Source: Ruminococcus sp. (lineage in GTDB: Bacteria > Bacillota > Clostridia > Oscillospirales > Ruminococcaceae). From it: a stretch of DNA of 57,077 nucleotides. Of the stretch, positions 27,253-35,983 are shown one piece after another. Location: the NCBI GenBank assembly GCA_017484095.1, contig JAFUTU010000006.1:1-57077 (forward strand), written 5' to 3'. A program made the position numbers and the translations under genes. The notes under the pieces were generated by a model. That model made no database searches and was not told where the DNA came from. It worked only from the letters and a program-made list of their open reading frames with translations. The stretch's first letter is position 1. Every line of letters starts with the position of its first letter.

Positions 27253-29457
27253 TTGAGCAGAACAAGAAAAATACTTATGGATATAGCAGCAAAATATGCT
27301 CTGCCGATAATATACTGTACAGTTATACTAAGGCTTATTGTAAGCGTATTTATGATAAATGAGGCTGCGAGGTATACGCTTATATGTTTTACTGCCGAGT
27401 GTCTGCTGTTCGGTTTGTTTGAATGGCTCAAAGGGAAAAGGGTGCTCAGGGGAGTAATATACCTTGCGCTTTTTTCATTGTCTGTATTTATATATTTCAG
27501 GCTGCTGATGCAGGGCTATGAAAGAACAAATATTAACTATACAGACTGGTTTTATGTTGATGTGAACGAAGTCGGCAGGGTCGATGAGTATTTTTACGGT
27601 ACGATGATCTTTATGACGTTCTTCCTCTCCTCGATAGTGTATTATTTTACGATAATCAGATACAGGGCATCAGGTACGATGCTGGCATTGCTGTTCCCGC
27701 TGTTTATTTATGCTAAGAGAGCACAGACGATCAATACTTTTGAACTGACCCTTTTGATAACGGTGTTTCTTGCCCTTATGGTACATTCAAGGCTTGTCAG
27801 CACCGAGAACAAGGACCGTGTAGTAATAAACAGACAGTATGCCGCGGCACTTGCACTGTTTGTGGCTGTGGTGGGTGCTGTTACCATGTTCTTGCCGTCT
27901 ACCACGGCGCAGTCAAAGCTGGAATCTGACAAATCTTATTTTGATCTGACTCTCAGCAGAAACTCTGATTATACCGATCTTAATGATCTTTCCTCTTTAA
28001 GATTCGGAAGCAATGATGAGGGCATCGAGCTTTTCAGACTAAGCACAAGTGAGAACGGCTTTGTATATTATTTGCGGCGTCAGGGCTTTGACTTTATTAC
28101 CGATGATGAGCGCTGGATGATGAGCAGGGATATCACACCGTATGATTTTACACAGATGAGCAATGAACAGAATGAGCTCAATTCGTCGGTTTATGTGTAT
28201 AAGATGATGAGGGAGCTTGCTGATTCGGGCAAATATGAGGAATATGGTCTTTACAAGGGTGAGTATCCTGATGAGATATATTCTGAGCTTGAAAGCATTG
28301 ACATCAGAGCTACTGACGACTTTGCTCCTACGTATCTGACAGCGACTATGTCTCTGGAAGCGGAGTCTCTAAGGGATTATACAAAGATACCTCACGGTGA
28401 GATCTACGCATCAACACTGTATGATGACCCGAACAATCAGCCACCTGTGCTCAATACGAACTTTTCATCATATATCGAGGGCTCGGAGTATGAGAGATTT
28501 GAAGAGTCACTTGATATGGAGTATGATGAATTTATTGAAATACTTGATACCGCTGCTGCTAACGGAGATATCGTGCCGCAGGTGCCTGAAAATATAAAGG
28601 CACTGCATGATATTTATACTGATCTTTCCGATTATGAGGTCGATGAGAGGATTGTTGAGCTTGCACAGAGCATAACTGCCGATAAAAAGACAGAGTATGA
28701 GAAGGCACAGGCTTTCGTTGACTACTTTGAGCAGAATGGTTTTAGATATGACAGGGAATATGTGCCGAGCGATGAATCGATAGCATACTTCCTGTTTAAC
28801 TCTAAGAGAGGCAGCTGTACCAGCTATGCGACCTCTATGACGATCATGGCCAGGCTTTCTGGTCTGCCGGCAAGATATGTTGAGGGTTTTTCAGCCTATG
28901 AAAGAGACCGTGACACGAATGAGGTCATAGTTCGTGACAGCCATGCCCATGCTTGGGTAGAGGTATATATATCGGGAATGGGCTGGGTGACGTTCGATCC
29001 GACGATAGCCGACTATCAGACCGCAAGCAGTGATGATGACAGCGTTTTTGATTTTTCGATATTCTTTCAGTATTTCGGCAGGATCGCTATAGTGCTTGGA
29101 GTAGTTTTCGTGATAGTTTTCGTTGTTCTTCTTGACAGGATAATAGAGCTGGCATTCAGGATATCGCTGATCTTTACCGATAACACTGACCGTATATTAA
29201 AGCTTTACAGAAGAACGCTCAAGCTGCTGGAGAATTCATCAGGTAAAAGGCTGGCAGGATATACACCGCATGAGCTGCTCGGCTTTATGAGAACTCGACG
29301 TGAGGCGGATCTGAGCTATGTGGTAGAGCTGTTCGAGGCAGCCTGCTTTGGTGAATACAAGCCTACAGATGAAGAATGGAAAAAAGCGTACTCCATCTAT
29401 AAGGAGGAGTATAAAAAGCTGCGAAAACAGCGCACGTCCCGCGCTGCAGAGGCATAA
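27253..29457 (+). CDS. Membrane transglutaminase-like protein (TgpA type)
   Basis: 734 residues from a TTG at 27253, six bases after GAGGTG; a GTG at 27244 overlaps that site. About five N-terminal membrane helices, an extracytoplasmic linker, a papain-like transglutaminase domain with Cys in KRGSCTSYATSM (about 522), His in DSHAHAWVEVYI (about 562) and Asp in TFDPT (about 579), then one more helix (about 600-622) and a cytosolic DUF4129-like tail. The MoxR-DUF58-TGase trio is common in bacteria and presumed to modify or cleave envelope proteins; substrate unknown. Confidence 0.88.
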   Translation: MSRTRKILMDIAAKYALPIIYCTVILRLIVSVFMINEAARYTLICFTAECLLFGLFEWLKGKRVLRGVIYLALFSLSVFIYFRLLMQGYERTNINYTDWFYVDVNEVGRVDEYFYGTMIFMTFFLSSIVYYFTIIRYRASGTMLALLFPLFIYAKRAQTINTFELTLLITVFLALMVHSRLVSTENKDRVVINRQYAAALALFVAVVGAVTMFLPSTTAQSKLESDKSYFDLTLSRNSDYTDLNDLSSLRFGSNDEGIELFRLSTSENGFVYYLRRQGFDFITDDERWMMSRDITPYDFTQMSNEQNELNSSVYVYKMMRELADSGKYEEYGLYKGEYPDEIYSELESIDIRATDDFAPTYLTATMSLEAESLRDYTKIPHGEIYASTLYDDPNNQPPVLNTNFSSYIEGSEYERFEESLDMEYDEFIEILDTAAANGDIVPQVPENIKALHDIYTDLSDYEVDERIVELAQSITADKKTEYEKAQAFVDYFEQNGFRYDREYVPSDESIAYFLFNSKRGSCTSYATSMTIMARLSGLPARYVEGFSAYERDRDTNEVIVRDSHAHAWVEVYISGMGWVTFDPTIADYQTASSDDDSVFDFSIFFQYFGRIAIVLGVVFVIVFVVLLDRIIELAFRISLIFTDNTDRILKLYRRTLKLLENSSGKRLAGYTPHELLGFMRTRREADLSYVVELFEAACFGEYKPTDEEWKKAYSIYKEEYKKLRKQRTSRAAEA

Positions 29458-29491
29458 AAATAAACCGCACTCTTTATGAGTGCGGTTTTGT
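29458..29491. terminator. Bidirectional terminator between the TGase gene and dapB
   Basis: Ten-base perfect stem AACCGCACTC/GAGTGCGGTT (29463-29472, 29478-29487) with T on the right and A-rich sequence on the left. It serves both converging genes. Confidence 0.92.
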
Positions 29492-29502
29492 AGTTTTAAA
29501 AG

Positions 29503-30261
29503 TTATATCTCTGCCAGCAGATCGCTCATATTGTACAGACCTGCCTGCTTTGATCTGAGAAAAACAGCTGCATTAACAGCACCTACTGCAAACACCTGCT
29601 TCGAGTGAGCCTCATGCTTGAGGCTGATGACCTCATCACGGCCTGCAAAAAGGATCTCATGCTCACCTACGATCGTGCCGCCTCTTATGGAGTGCATACC
29701 GATCTCGTTTTTCGTTCTCTTTGCTCTTACGGAGTGTCTGTCATATACGTATTCGCACTTGGTATCAAGGGCAGAATTTACCGCATCTGCAAGCATTATA
29801 GCTGTGCCTGAGGGAGCATCAAGCTTCTGATTATGATGCTTTTCGATTATCTCAATGTCATACTGACCGCCGAGGACCTTTGCTGCCTTCATTGCAAGCT
29901 CTGCGAGAAGGTTTATGCCAAGAGTCATATTGAATGTGAAAAATACGGGCACCTGCTCAGCAGCTTTGTTTATTTTTGAAAGCTCCTCTTCGCTGTAGCC
30001 TGTTGTTGCAAGAACCAGCGGTACACCGTTTGTCAGTGCATATGTGAGAAGTTCGTCCAGTGCGGAGGGGTGTGAAAAGTCGATTATAACATCGGGCTTC
30101 TCGGTAAGCTCTGCTGCGCTTTTAACAACAGGGAAGCTGTCGTAAGCTTCTCCGAACTTATCAATACCCGCAATGGCTTCGCAGTCATCTCTGCCTTTGA
30201 TAACATCGTTTATGAACCTGCCCATTTTTCCGCAGGCTCCGCAGATAACTATTTTTGTCAT
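29503..30261 (-). CDS. dapB: 4-hydroxy-tetrahydrodipicolinate reductase
   Basis: 252 residues. N-terminal Rossmann motif (ICGACGKMGRFI), substrate loop EKHHNQKLDAPSGTA near residue 138 with the catalytic histidines, and the C-terminal GRDEVISLKHEAHSK segment. It reduces HTPA with NAD(P)H in lysine and diaminopimelate synthesis. It is third in the asd-dapA-dapB operon controlled by the lysine riboswitch about 2.2 kb upstream. Confidence 0.96.
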   Translation of the reverse strand: MTKIVICGACGKMGRFINDVIKGRDDCEAIAGIDKFGEAYDSFPVVKSAAELTEKPDVIIDFSHPSALDELLTYALTNGVPLVLATTGYSEEELSKINKAAEQVPVFFTFNMTLGINLLAELAMKAAKVLGGQYDIEIIEKHHNQKLDAPSGTAIMLADAVNSALDTKCEYVYDRHSVRAKRTKNEIGMHSIRGGTIVGEHEILFAGRDEVISLKHEAHSKQVFAVGAVNAAVFLRSKQAGLYNMSDLLAEI

Positions 30262-30288
30262 TTTTATCAGTCCTTTACATTATATCAA

Positions 30289-30312
30289 TTCCCCTGCCGC
30301 AAGACAGGGGAA
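30289..30312 (-). other. Intercistronic hairpin between dapA and dapB
   Basis: Perfect eight-base stem TTCCCCTG/CAGGGGAA around an eight-base loop with no T run on the minus strand. More likely an mRNA stability or processing element than a terminator. Confidence 0.6.
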
Positions 30313-30320
30313 AACTGATA

Positions 30321-31220
30321 TTACTTTACGCTGTTTACAAGTCCTAGCTTGTCGAGCTCAGCCCTGAGAGCATCTATCTTCGGCTGCTCGGAGCGGCAAA
30401 GCGGCATCCTGCATTCGCCTGCGTTGAAGCCCATGATGTTGAGCGCTTCCTTTACAGGGATAGGGTTAACGTCATTGAACAGTGCGTGAGCCAGAGGCAG
30501 ATACTTGAAAGCAAGTGCGGCAGCCTCAGGGTATCTGTTTTTAAGACACAGTGCTGCGATCTCGTGAGTCTCTTTAGGAACACAGTTTGAGAGCACTGAG
30601 ATAACGCCCTTTCCGCCAAGAGCCATAATAGGAACTATCTGATCGTCATTGCCCGAGTAGATGTCAAGCTGTCCCTGACAGAGAGCAGCAGTCTCGGTTA
30701 TCTGGCTGATGTTGCCGCTTGCTTCCTTGATAGCGACGATGTTCTCGACCTTTGAAAGCTCGTAAGCTGTCTTCGGGAGAATGTTTGTGCCTGTTCTGGA
30801 AGGTACGTTGTAGAGGATTATCGGTATCTTTACAGCATTTGCAATAGCGGTAAAGTGTGCGATAAGGCCCTTTTGTGAAGCTTTGTTGTAATAAGGTGTT
30901 ACGCAGAGAAGTGCATCAGCGCCCAGATCCTCAGCCTTCTTTGAAAGGTTGACAGCATACTCTGTGTGGTTAGAGCCTGTTCCTGCAATAACAGGAACTC
31001 TGCCTGCTGCCTTTTCGATAGCATATCTTATGCACTCAATGTGCTCCTCATCAGTCATGGTCGAGCTCTCGCCGGTTGTTCCGCATATGATGATAGCGTC
31101 TGTTCCGTTGTCGATATTAAAATCTATAAGTCTGCCAAGCTCATCATAATTGATAGAGCCGTCGGCGTTCATAGGAGTTACGATAGCAACGCCTGCTCCC
31201 GTAAAAATTGTGTTTTTCAT
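30321..31220 (-). CDS. dapA: 4-hydroxy-tetrahydrodipicolinate synthase
   Basis: 299 residues. GTTGESSTM near residue 47 and LYNVPSRTG near 137 carry the conserved threonine and tyrosine of the active site; the Schiff-base lysine is in VAIKEASGN near 165. It condenses pyruvate with aspartate semialdehyde. It lies directly after asd (gap 32 bases) and before dapB in the riboswitch-controlled operon. Standard length. Confidence 0.96.
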   Translation of the reverse strand: MKNTIFTGAGVAIVTPMNADGSINYDELGRLIDFNIDNGTDAIIICGTTGESSTMTDEEHIECIRYAIEKAAGRVPVIAGTGSNHTEYAVNLSKKAEDLGADALLCVTPYYNKASQKGLIAHFTAIANAVKIPIILYNVPSRTGTNILPKTAYELSKVENIVAIKEASGNISQITETAALCQGQLDIYSGNDDQIVPIMALGGKGVISVLSNCVPKETHEIAALCLKNRYPEAAALAFKYLPLAHALFNDVNPIPVKEALNIMGFNAGECRMPLCRSEQPKIDALRAELDKLGLVNSVK

Positions 31221-31252
31221 AATTGATTCCTCCCTTTTATTTGGGTATCAGA

Positions 31253-32335
31253 TCAGTCAAAATATCCCTTTTCTGCCAGAAGCTCTGCAAGGAGCACTGC
31301 TCCGCCTGCGGCACCTCTGAGGGTGTTATGTGAAAGGCATACGAACTTATAGTCGTACTGGGTGTCCTCTCTGAGTCTGCCTATAGATACTGCCATTCCG
31401 CCTTCAAGCTCTCTGTCAAGCTTTGCCTGAGGCCTGTCGTCCTCGGTGAAATAGTTGAGGAACTGCTTAGGTGCGCTCGGCAGGTCAAGCTCCTGAGGAA
31501 CTCCCGAGAATTCTTTCCAGGCTTCCAGTATCTCATCTTTAGATGGCTTCTTCTCGAACGATACGAAAACAGCTGCTGTATGTCCGTCCGAAACGGGCAC
31601 TCTGAGGCACTGTGCTGTGATGTTGGGCTCTGTCGCATCTACGATCTTGTCACCTTCGATCTTACCCCAGATCTTCATAGGCTCCTTCTCGGATTTCTCC
31701 TCTTCTCCGCCGATATAGGGGATAACGTTATCCAGTATCTCCGGCCATGACTCAAATGTCCTTCCTGCGCCGGATATTGCCTGATATGTGCAGGCAAGTG
31801 CCTTTGTTACCTTATATTTGCTGTGAAGCGGAGCAAGTGCGGGAACATAGCTCTGGAGCGAGCAGTTTGATTTAACTGCAATAAATCCCCTCTTTGTGCC
31901 AAGTCTCTTTCTCTGTGCCTCAATGATCTCGATGTGCTCAGGGTTGATCTCAGGGATCACCATAGGAACATCATCAGTATGTCTGTGAGCAGAGTTATTA
32001 GAAACTACAGGGCACTCAGCCTTTGCATATCTCTCCTCAAGAGCCTTTATCTCGTCCTTTTTCATATCAACTGCACAGAATACGAAATCAACCATTCCTG
32101 CGATCTTTTCAATATCGGCAGTTGCATCGAGCACTGTCAGATCTCCGATAGCCTCGGGCAGGGGATCTTTAAGCTTCCACTTGCCTGCAACAGCGTCCTT
32201 CAGCTTCTTGCCGGCGGAACGGGGAGAAGCAGCAACACAAACTACGTTGAACCACGGGTGCTTGTCGAGCAGAAGAGAAAACCTCTGGCCTACCATGCCC
32301 GTAGCTCCGATGATACCTACATTGTACTGTTTCAT
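31253..32335 (-). CDS. asd: Aspartate-semialdehyde dehydrogenase
   Basis: 360 residues. GATGMVGQRF near residue 10 is the NADP site; the catalytic cysteine lies in VKSNCSLQS near 155, and the later PVSDGHTAAVF segment carries the active-site histidine. The CSLQ form and the length resemble the archaeal/fungal-like branch found in many clostridia rather than the E. coli type. First gene of the operon; the leader carries a lysine riboswitch and an attenuator terminator, so expression should fall when lysine is plentiful. Confidence 0.94.
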   Translation of the reverse strand: MKQYNVGIIGATGMVGQRFSLLLDKHPWFNVVCVAASPRSAGKKLKDAVAGKWKLKDPLPEAIGDLTVLDATADIEKIAGMVDFVFCAVDMKKDEIKALEERYAKAECPVVSNNSAHRHTDDVPMVIPEINPEHIEIIEAQRKRLGTKRGFIAVKSNCSLQSYVPALAPLHSKYKVTKALACTYQAISGAGRTFESWPEILDNVIPYIGGEEEKSEKEPMKIWGKIEGDKIVDATEPNITAQCLRVPVSDGHTAAVFVSFEKKPSKDEILEAWKEFSGVPQELDLPSAPKQFLNYFTEDDRPQAKLDRELEGGMAVSIGRLREDTQYDYKFVCLSHNTLRGAAGGAVLLAELLAEKGYFD

Positions 32336-32432
32336 TTGAAAAACTCCTTTTCTTTAGTGCTGTCAAAATAACCAAATCGAGAGGTCCGACAGGCTAATTT
32401 TTGCACAAAAATATAAAATTTACTTAAATAAT

Positions 32433-32454
32433 AAAAAAACCGGTTGAAAACCGG
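32433..32454 (-). terminator. Attenuator terminator of the lysine riboswitch
   Basis: CCGGTT/AACCGG six-base stem (32440-32445, 32449-32454) followed on the minus strand by seven T, between the aptamer and asd. Lysine binding is expected to favour this hairpin. Confidence 0.85.
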
Positions 32455-32499
32455 CGCATCATACAATATAATAAGAATGTTGACATAGATATTTATGTC

Positions 32500-32710
32500 G
32501 ATAGCACTCCATCATAAGTAATGATGACAACCGATAATCTGTTAAACTATCAGTCAGCTGAGACGTTTCCCGTTGCCCCGCTTCGGCAGCTTCGCCTTTC
32601 ACCTTGCTTCCATAGGTCTTGGGATGACCCTGCCGCAACTGCGATATCCTGAAAGAACAGGAACATCTTGCGGCGAAAGAAGGCTACTGATCTCTGCTGC
32701 ACCTCTATCC
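32500..32710 (-). ncRNA. Lysine riboswitch (L-box) upstream of asd-dapA-dapB
   Basis: The minus strand reads GGATAGAGGTGCAGC at the 5' end, with GATAG pairing to CTATC at 32500-32504 to close P1. The conserved GAGGTGC block, the AGTAGCC block, GGTGAAAGGCGAAG and GCCGAAG elements of the L-box are present in order. A 6-bp hairpin (32481-32498) and the attenuator follow. The position in front of three lysine/DAP genes fits exactly. L-boxes bind lysine and end transcription early. Confidence 0.88.
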
Positions 32711-32718
32711 TAGACACT

Positions 32719-32747
32719 ATGATAACAAATATTTTTCAATATGTCAA
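32719..32747 (-). promoter_or_regulatory. Promoter of the riboswitch-asd-dapAB transcript
   Basis: On the minus strand TTGACA (32742-32747) and TATCAT (32719-32724), 17-base spacer; transcription would begin just before the aptamer. Confidence 0.85.
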
Positions 32748-32855
32748 TACATAGCGGTGATTTTTTATTAATTTTTTGTAAATCATACGGCTTTGTTCTG
32801 CGTTAGCACACAGCTGTACGCCGTTCAGAGTATGGTTTACGGTCTGGAGAAAATA

Positions 32856-33902
32856 ATGCTTGATATAAAGAATATGAAAAGGTCGGATTTTTTCTATGAG
32901 CTGCCGCAGGAGCTCATAGCGCAGACACCTGTTGAGCCTAGAAACTCATCAAGGCTTTTGAAGGTGGACAGAAAAACGGGTGAGATCACTCACGACCGCT
33001 TTTACAATCTATGCGAGTATCTGAACAAAGGTGACCTGCTGGTGCTCAACGATTCAAGAGTGCTGCCTGCCAGGATCTACGGTGAGAGGAAGGACACGGG
33101 CTCATTTATTGAGTTCCTGCTGGTGGAGCAGAGAGGAAGCCTTGAATGGGAGATACTTTGCAGACCGGGAAAAAAAGCTAAGATAGGAACGAGATTCACC
33201 TTCGGGGGAGGTATACTCAGGGCGGTTATAACAGACGTTCTCGAGGACGGGAACCGTATAGCAAGATTTGAATGCGATACGAACTTCTTTGCAGCCCTTG
33301 ATGAGATAGGGCAGATGCCTCTGCCGCCTTACATAACGGAAAAGCTCAAGGATCAGGAGCGTTACCAGACGGTATACTCGAGGGAACTCGGCTCATCGGC
33401 AGCGCCGACGGCAGGACTGCATTTTACAAAAGAGCAGTTGAAAGAGCTTGAAGAAATGGGTATCGGTATAGCCTATGTGACGCTTCACGTTGGGTTGGGA
33501 ACGTTCAGACCTGTGAAGGAGGAATACGTTCTCGATCACAAGATGCACAGGGAGCATTACGAGCTTAACGAAAAGACTGCCGATATGATAAACGAGACCA
33601 AGAAAAACGGCGGAAGAGTGATCGCTGTGGGAACGACATCCTGCAGAACGCTGGAAAGCATTGCTGCTGATAACAACGGTGTGATAAAGCCCTGCGACGG
33701 CTTTACCGAGATATTTATTTATCCGGGATTTGAATTCAAGGTGCTTGACGGGCTGATAACCAATTTTCACCTCCCCGAGAGTACGCTGATAATGCTGGTA
33801 TCGGCGTTTCTGGGGTATGACAATACGATGAATGCCTACAAAACTGCCGTTGAAGAAAAATACAGGTTTTTTAGTTTTGGAGATTCTATGCTTATAATAT
33901 AG
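32856..33902 (+). CDS. queA: S-adenosylmethionine:tRNA ribosyltransferase-isomerase
   Basis: 348 residues from ATG 32856 ([17 protein letters not shown]), six bases after GGAGA; the frame extends upstream but would run toward the divergent riboswitch promoter. Family landmarks: [21 protein letters not shown] near the start, [22 protein letters not shown] near 188 and [18 protein letters not shown] near 305. QueA adds the epoxycyclopentane ring to preQ1 in tRNA. It is followed by a small membrane protein gene and tgt, the preceding enzyme of the queuosine pathway. Confidence 0.94.
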   Translation: MLDIKNMKRSDFFYELPQELIAQTPVEPRNSSRLLKVDRKTGEITHDRFYNLCEYLNKGDLLVLNDSRVLPARIYGERKDTGSFIEFLLVEQRGSLEWEILCRPGKKAKIGTRFTFGGGILRAVITDVLEDGNRIARFECDTNFFAALDEIGQMPLPPYITEKLKDQERYQTVYSRELGSSAAPTAGLHFTKEQLKELEEMGIGIAYVTLHVGLGTFRPVKEEYVLDHKMHREHYELNEKTADMINETKKNGGRVIAVGTTSCRTLESIAADNNGVIKPCDGFTEIFIYPGFEFKVLDGLITNFHLPESTLIMLVSAFLGYDNTMNAYKTAVEEKYRFFSFGDSMLII

Positions 33903-33913
33903 GAGGTAGTATT

Positions 33914-34177
33914 ATGGACAAGATCAAACAGTTTATTTCTAGGATCAGCTACGATCTGAGCGGATTTTTAGGAGATATTACATTCTCTGATCTGGAAAAG
34001 AAGATAAGCCTTGGCATTGCAGGTTTTTTTGCTTTCTGTCTGCTGTCTTGGCTTTTCTGCTTTGCACTTTTCTTTGAGACTGCTCAGACGGTATTCGGTA
34101 TACTTACTGTTATCGGTCTTATCGCTTGTATAGGCTGGGTAGTAGGTCTGCTGCTGTACAAAAGGTTCAAGGGATAA
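33914..34177 (+). CDS. Small two-helix membrane protein
   Basis: 87 residues with AGGAGG eight bases upstream. The first 30 residues are amphipathic and cytosolic (MDKIKQFISRISYDLSGFL), then two hydrophobic helices (about 33-52 and 59-81) and a short basic tail. I do not recognise the family. It lies 11 bases after queA and before tgt, so it is cotranscribed with queuosine genes; a role in uptake of a queuosine precursor is possible but it is much smaller than known transporters. Confidence 0.7.
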   Translation: MDKIKQFISRISYDLSGFLGDITFSDLEKKISLGIAGFFAFCLLSWLFCFALFFETAQTVFGILTVIGLIACIGWVVGLLLYKRFKG

Positions 34178-34287
34178 CTACTTTTAATAATGATAGGAAT
34201 TACAGTTATCTAAACTCTTGCCTGCAATCTGGCAAGGGTCTGGATGATTGTGCGTCTATTAAGAAAAACACATAACAAGGAGACCTT
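34178..34287 (+). other. Gap between the membrane protein gene and tgt with a hairpin
   Basis: A six-base stem CTTGCC/GGCAAG around TGCAATCT (about 34216-34235) is present without a T run. No preQ1 aptamer signature is seen. Confidence 0.4.
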
Positions 34288-35427
34288 ATGTTCACACTAC
34301 TTAAACAGGAGGGCGCTGCAAGGCGCGGACAGTTCAGGACAGTTCACGGAATGATAGAGACACCCGTATTTATGAATGTGGGTACGTCTGCTGCGATAAA
34401 GGGAGGCGTGTCTTCGCTGGATCTCAGAAATGAGCTGAAATGTCAGGTTGAGCTTTGTAACACCTATCATCTGCACGTAAGACCCTCTGACGAGGTGATA
34501 TATAAAATGGGCGGTCTGCACAAGTTCATGCACTGGGACGGCCCTATACTTACGGACAGCGGCGGATTTCAGGTGTTCTCGCTGGCATCGCTCAGAAAGA
34601 TAAAGGAAGAGGGCGTGTACTTCAACTCTCACGTTGACGGCAGGAAGATATTTATGGGTCCTGAAGAGAGTATGAAGATACAGTCAAATCTGGCATCAAC
34701 TATCGCAATGGCTTTCGATGAATGCGTTGAGAACCCTGCGGAGCACAGCTACTCGAAGGCTTCATGCGCGAGGACTACGCGGTGGCTCAGAAGGTGCAGG
34801 GAAGAGATGGCCAGGCTGAACTCACTTGAAACGACAATAAACAGAGAACAGCTGCTTTTCGGGATAAATCAGGGATGTACCTATGATGACCTGAGGATAG
34901 AGCATATGAAGCAGATACGGGAGATAGACTGTGCAGGGTATGCGATCGGGGGGCTGGCTGTGGGCGAGCCGACTGAGGTGATGTACCACGTTATCGAGCA
35001 GGTGGAGCCGTTTATGCCAAAGGACAAGCCCAGATATCTTATGGGAGTGGGAACACCTTCAAATATCATCGAGGCAGTATACAGAGGGATAGATTTCTTT
35101 GACTGTGTGATGCCGAGCAGAAATGCACGGCACGGAACATTGTTCACGTGGAGCGGCATAATACACATAAAGAATAAAGCGTATGAGACTGACCCGAAGC
35201 CGATAGATGAGAAATGCGGCTGTCCTGTTTGCAGAAATTTCAGCAGGGCATATGTAAGACATTTGTTCAAGTCAGAGGAGCAGCTAGGCGGAAGACTGGC
35301 GGTAATGCATAATTTGTACTTTTACAACACGCTTACCGAGCGCATAAGAGAAAACATAGATAACGGCACGTTCACGCAGTTCAGAAATAAGTATTCAAAG
35401 CTTCTGGCAGGGAAGTGCGATGGGTAG
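34288..35427 (+). CDS. tgt: tRNA-guanine(34) transglycosylase
   Basis: 379 residues. LTDSGGFQVFS near residue 89 carries the general base aspartate; FDCVMPSRNARHG near 271 carries the nucleophile aspartate; the zinc site is CGCPVCRNF with the following RHLF histidine near 310-340. It exchanges guanine-34 for preQ1 in tRNAs with GUN anticodons. AAGGAG precedes the ATG. With queA it makes the queuosine precursor steps; no preQ1 synthesis genes are seen here. Confidence 0.95.
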   Translation: MFTLLKQEGAARRGQFRTVHGMIETPVFMNVGTSAAIKGGVSSLDLRNELKCQVELCNTYHLHVRPSDEVIYKMGGLHKFMHWDGPILTDSGGFQVFSLASLRKIKEEGVYFNSHVDGRKIFMGPEESMKIQSNLASTIAMAFDECVENPAEHSYSKASCARTTRWLRRCREEMARLNSLETTINREQLLFGINQGCTYDDLRIEHMKQIREIDCAGYAIGGLAVGEPTEVMYHVIEQVEPFMPKDKPRYLMGVGTPSNIIEAVYRGIDFFDCVMPSRNARHGTLFTWSGIIHIKNKAYETDPKPIDEKCGCPVCRNFSRAYVRHLFKSEEQLGGRLAVMHNLYFYNTLTERIRENIDNGTFTQFRNKYSKLLAGKCDG

Positions 35428-35675
35428 GGATCGACTACAGAAAGATCATTAACGGTTTTGCAGATCGAAAATTACTTTTTGCTTTTTTAGCGTCAAGCGC
35501 GGTCTGCGTACCGTGAGACAAGGCAGATATTGATTCGTACTGGACGTGAAAGCTGTTTGCTGTATATAACACCGCAGTGCGACCTGAAACGGCGAAAAAT
35601 GGTGTATTAATGCGATGTGATATCTGACTTTGAATGAAGAAAAAGTAAAAAAATCAGATTTTTTTGAAAAAACAC
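35428..35675. other. Intergenic region between tgt and tRNA-Leu
   Basis: No gene seen. It contains GAAACGGCGAAA at 35586-35597, also found near the right end of the island (51352-51363), and a TCAGATTTTTTT stretch near 35654. Confidence 0.5.
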
Positions 35676-35704
35676 TTGACAAACGAATAGCAAAGTGATA
35701 TAAT
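35676..35704 (+). promoter_or_regulatory. Consensus promoter of tRNA-Leu
   Basis: Perfect TTGACA (35676-35681) and TATAAT (35699-35704), 17-base spacer, 33 bases before the tRNA. Confidence 0.9.
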
Positions 35705-35737
35705 AAACAAGCTGAGTTTAAGGGCTCAGCTAAAAAT

Positions 35738-35821
35738 GCGGCAGTGCTGGAACTGGCAGACAGGCACGTTTGAGGGGCGTGTGTCCTTGACGTACGGGTT
35801 CAAGTCCCGTTTGCCGCACCA
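35738..35821 (+). tRNA. tRNA-Leu (anticodon GAG)
   Basis: 84 bases with encoded CCA. Acceptor stem GCGGCAG pairs with TTGCCGC (one G-U). Anticodon stem CACGT/GCGTG encloses TTGAGGG, giving anticodon GAG for leucine CUU/CUC. A long variable arm, typical of class II tRNA-Leu, and a TTCAAGT T-loop are present. Its 3' 24 bases are duplicated at 51414-51437, marking it as the integration site of the island. Confidence 0.95.
35798..35821 (+). repeat. attL core: 24-bp direct repeat (3' end of tRNA-Leu)
   Basis: Identical to 51414-51437. It begins GTTCAAGTCCCG and ends with CCGCACCA. The integrated element restores the tRNA 3' end at this side, so the tRNA remains functional. Confidence 0.95.
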
Positions 35822-35824
35822 TTT

Positions 35825-35873
35825 AGAGCTTCGTAAACCACCGATTTTACGGCGTTTGCGAAGTTCTTTTTTT
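35825..35873 (+). terminator. Terminator of tRNA-Leu supplied by the island
   Basis: A 14-base stem (35825-35838 with 35854-35867, two G-U in RNA) followed by seven T. The original chromosomal terminator is now at 51445-51477. Confidence 0.85.
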
Positions 35874-35887
35874 GTCAAAAATCTGTG

Positions 35888-35913
35888 TTTGGACTTTATT
35901 TTGGACCTTATTT
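35888..35913 (+). repeat. Left arm-type repeats of the island
   Basis: Two overlapping copies, TTTGGACTTTATTT at 35888-35901 and TTTGGACCTTATTT at 35900-35913. The same pair in swapped order is at 51276-51300. Confidence 0.75.
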
Positions 35914-35983
35914 CGGAAAAACTGTTAGTGGTAGCCCCATAGGTTGGGGCTCCAGTCGATTTTGTTTGTGTACTGTTTGGGTA

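Noticed and set aside
34178..34287. preQ1 riboswitch before tgt
   Set aside because: No preQ1-I, -II or -III signature; only a simple hairpin.
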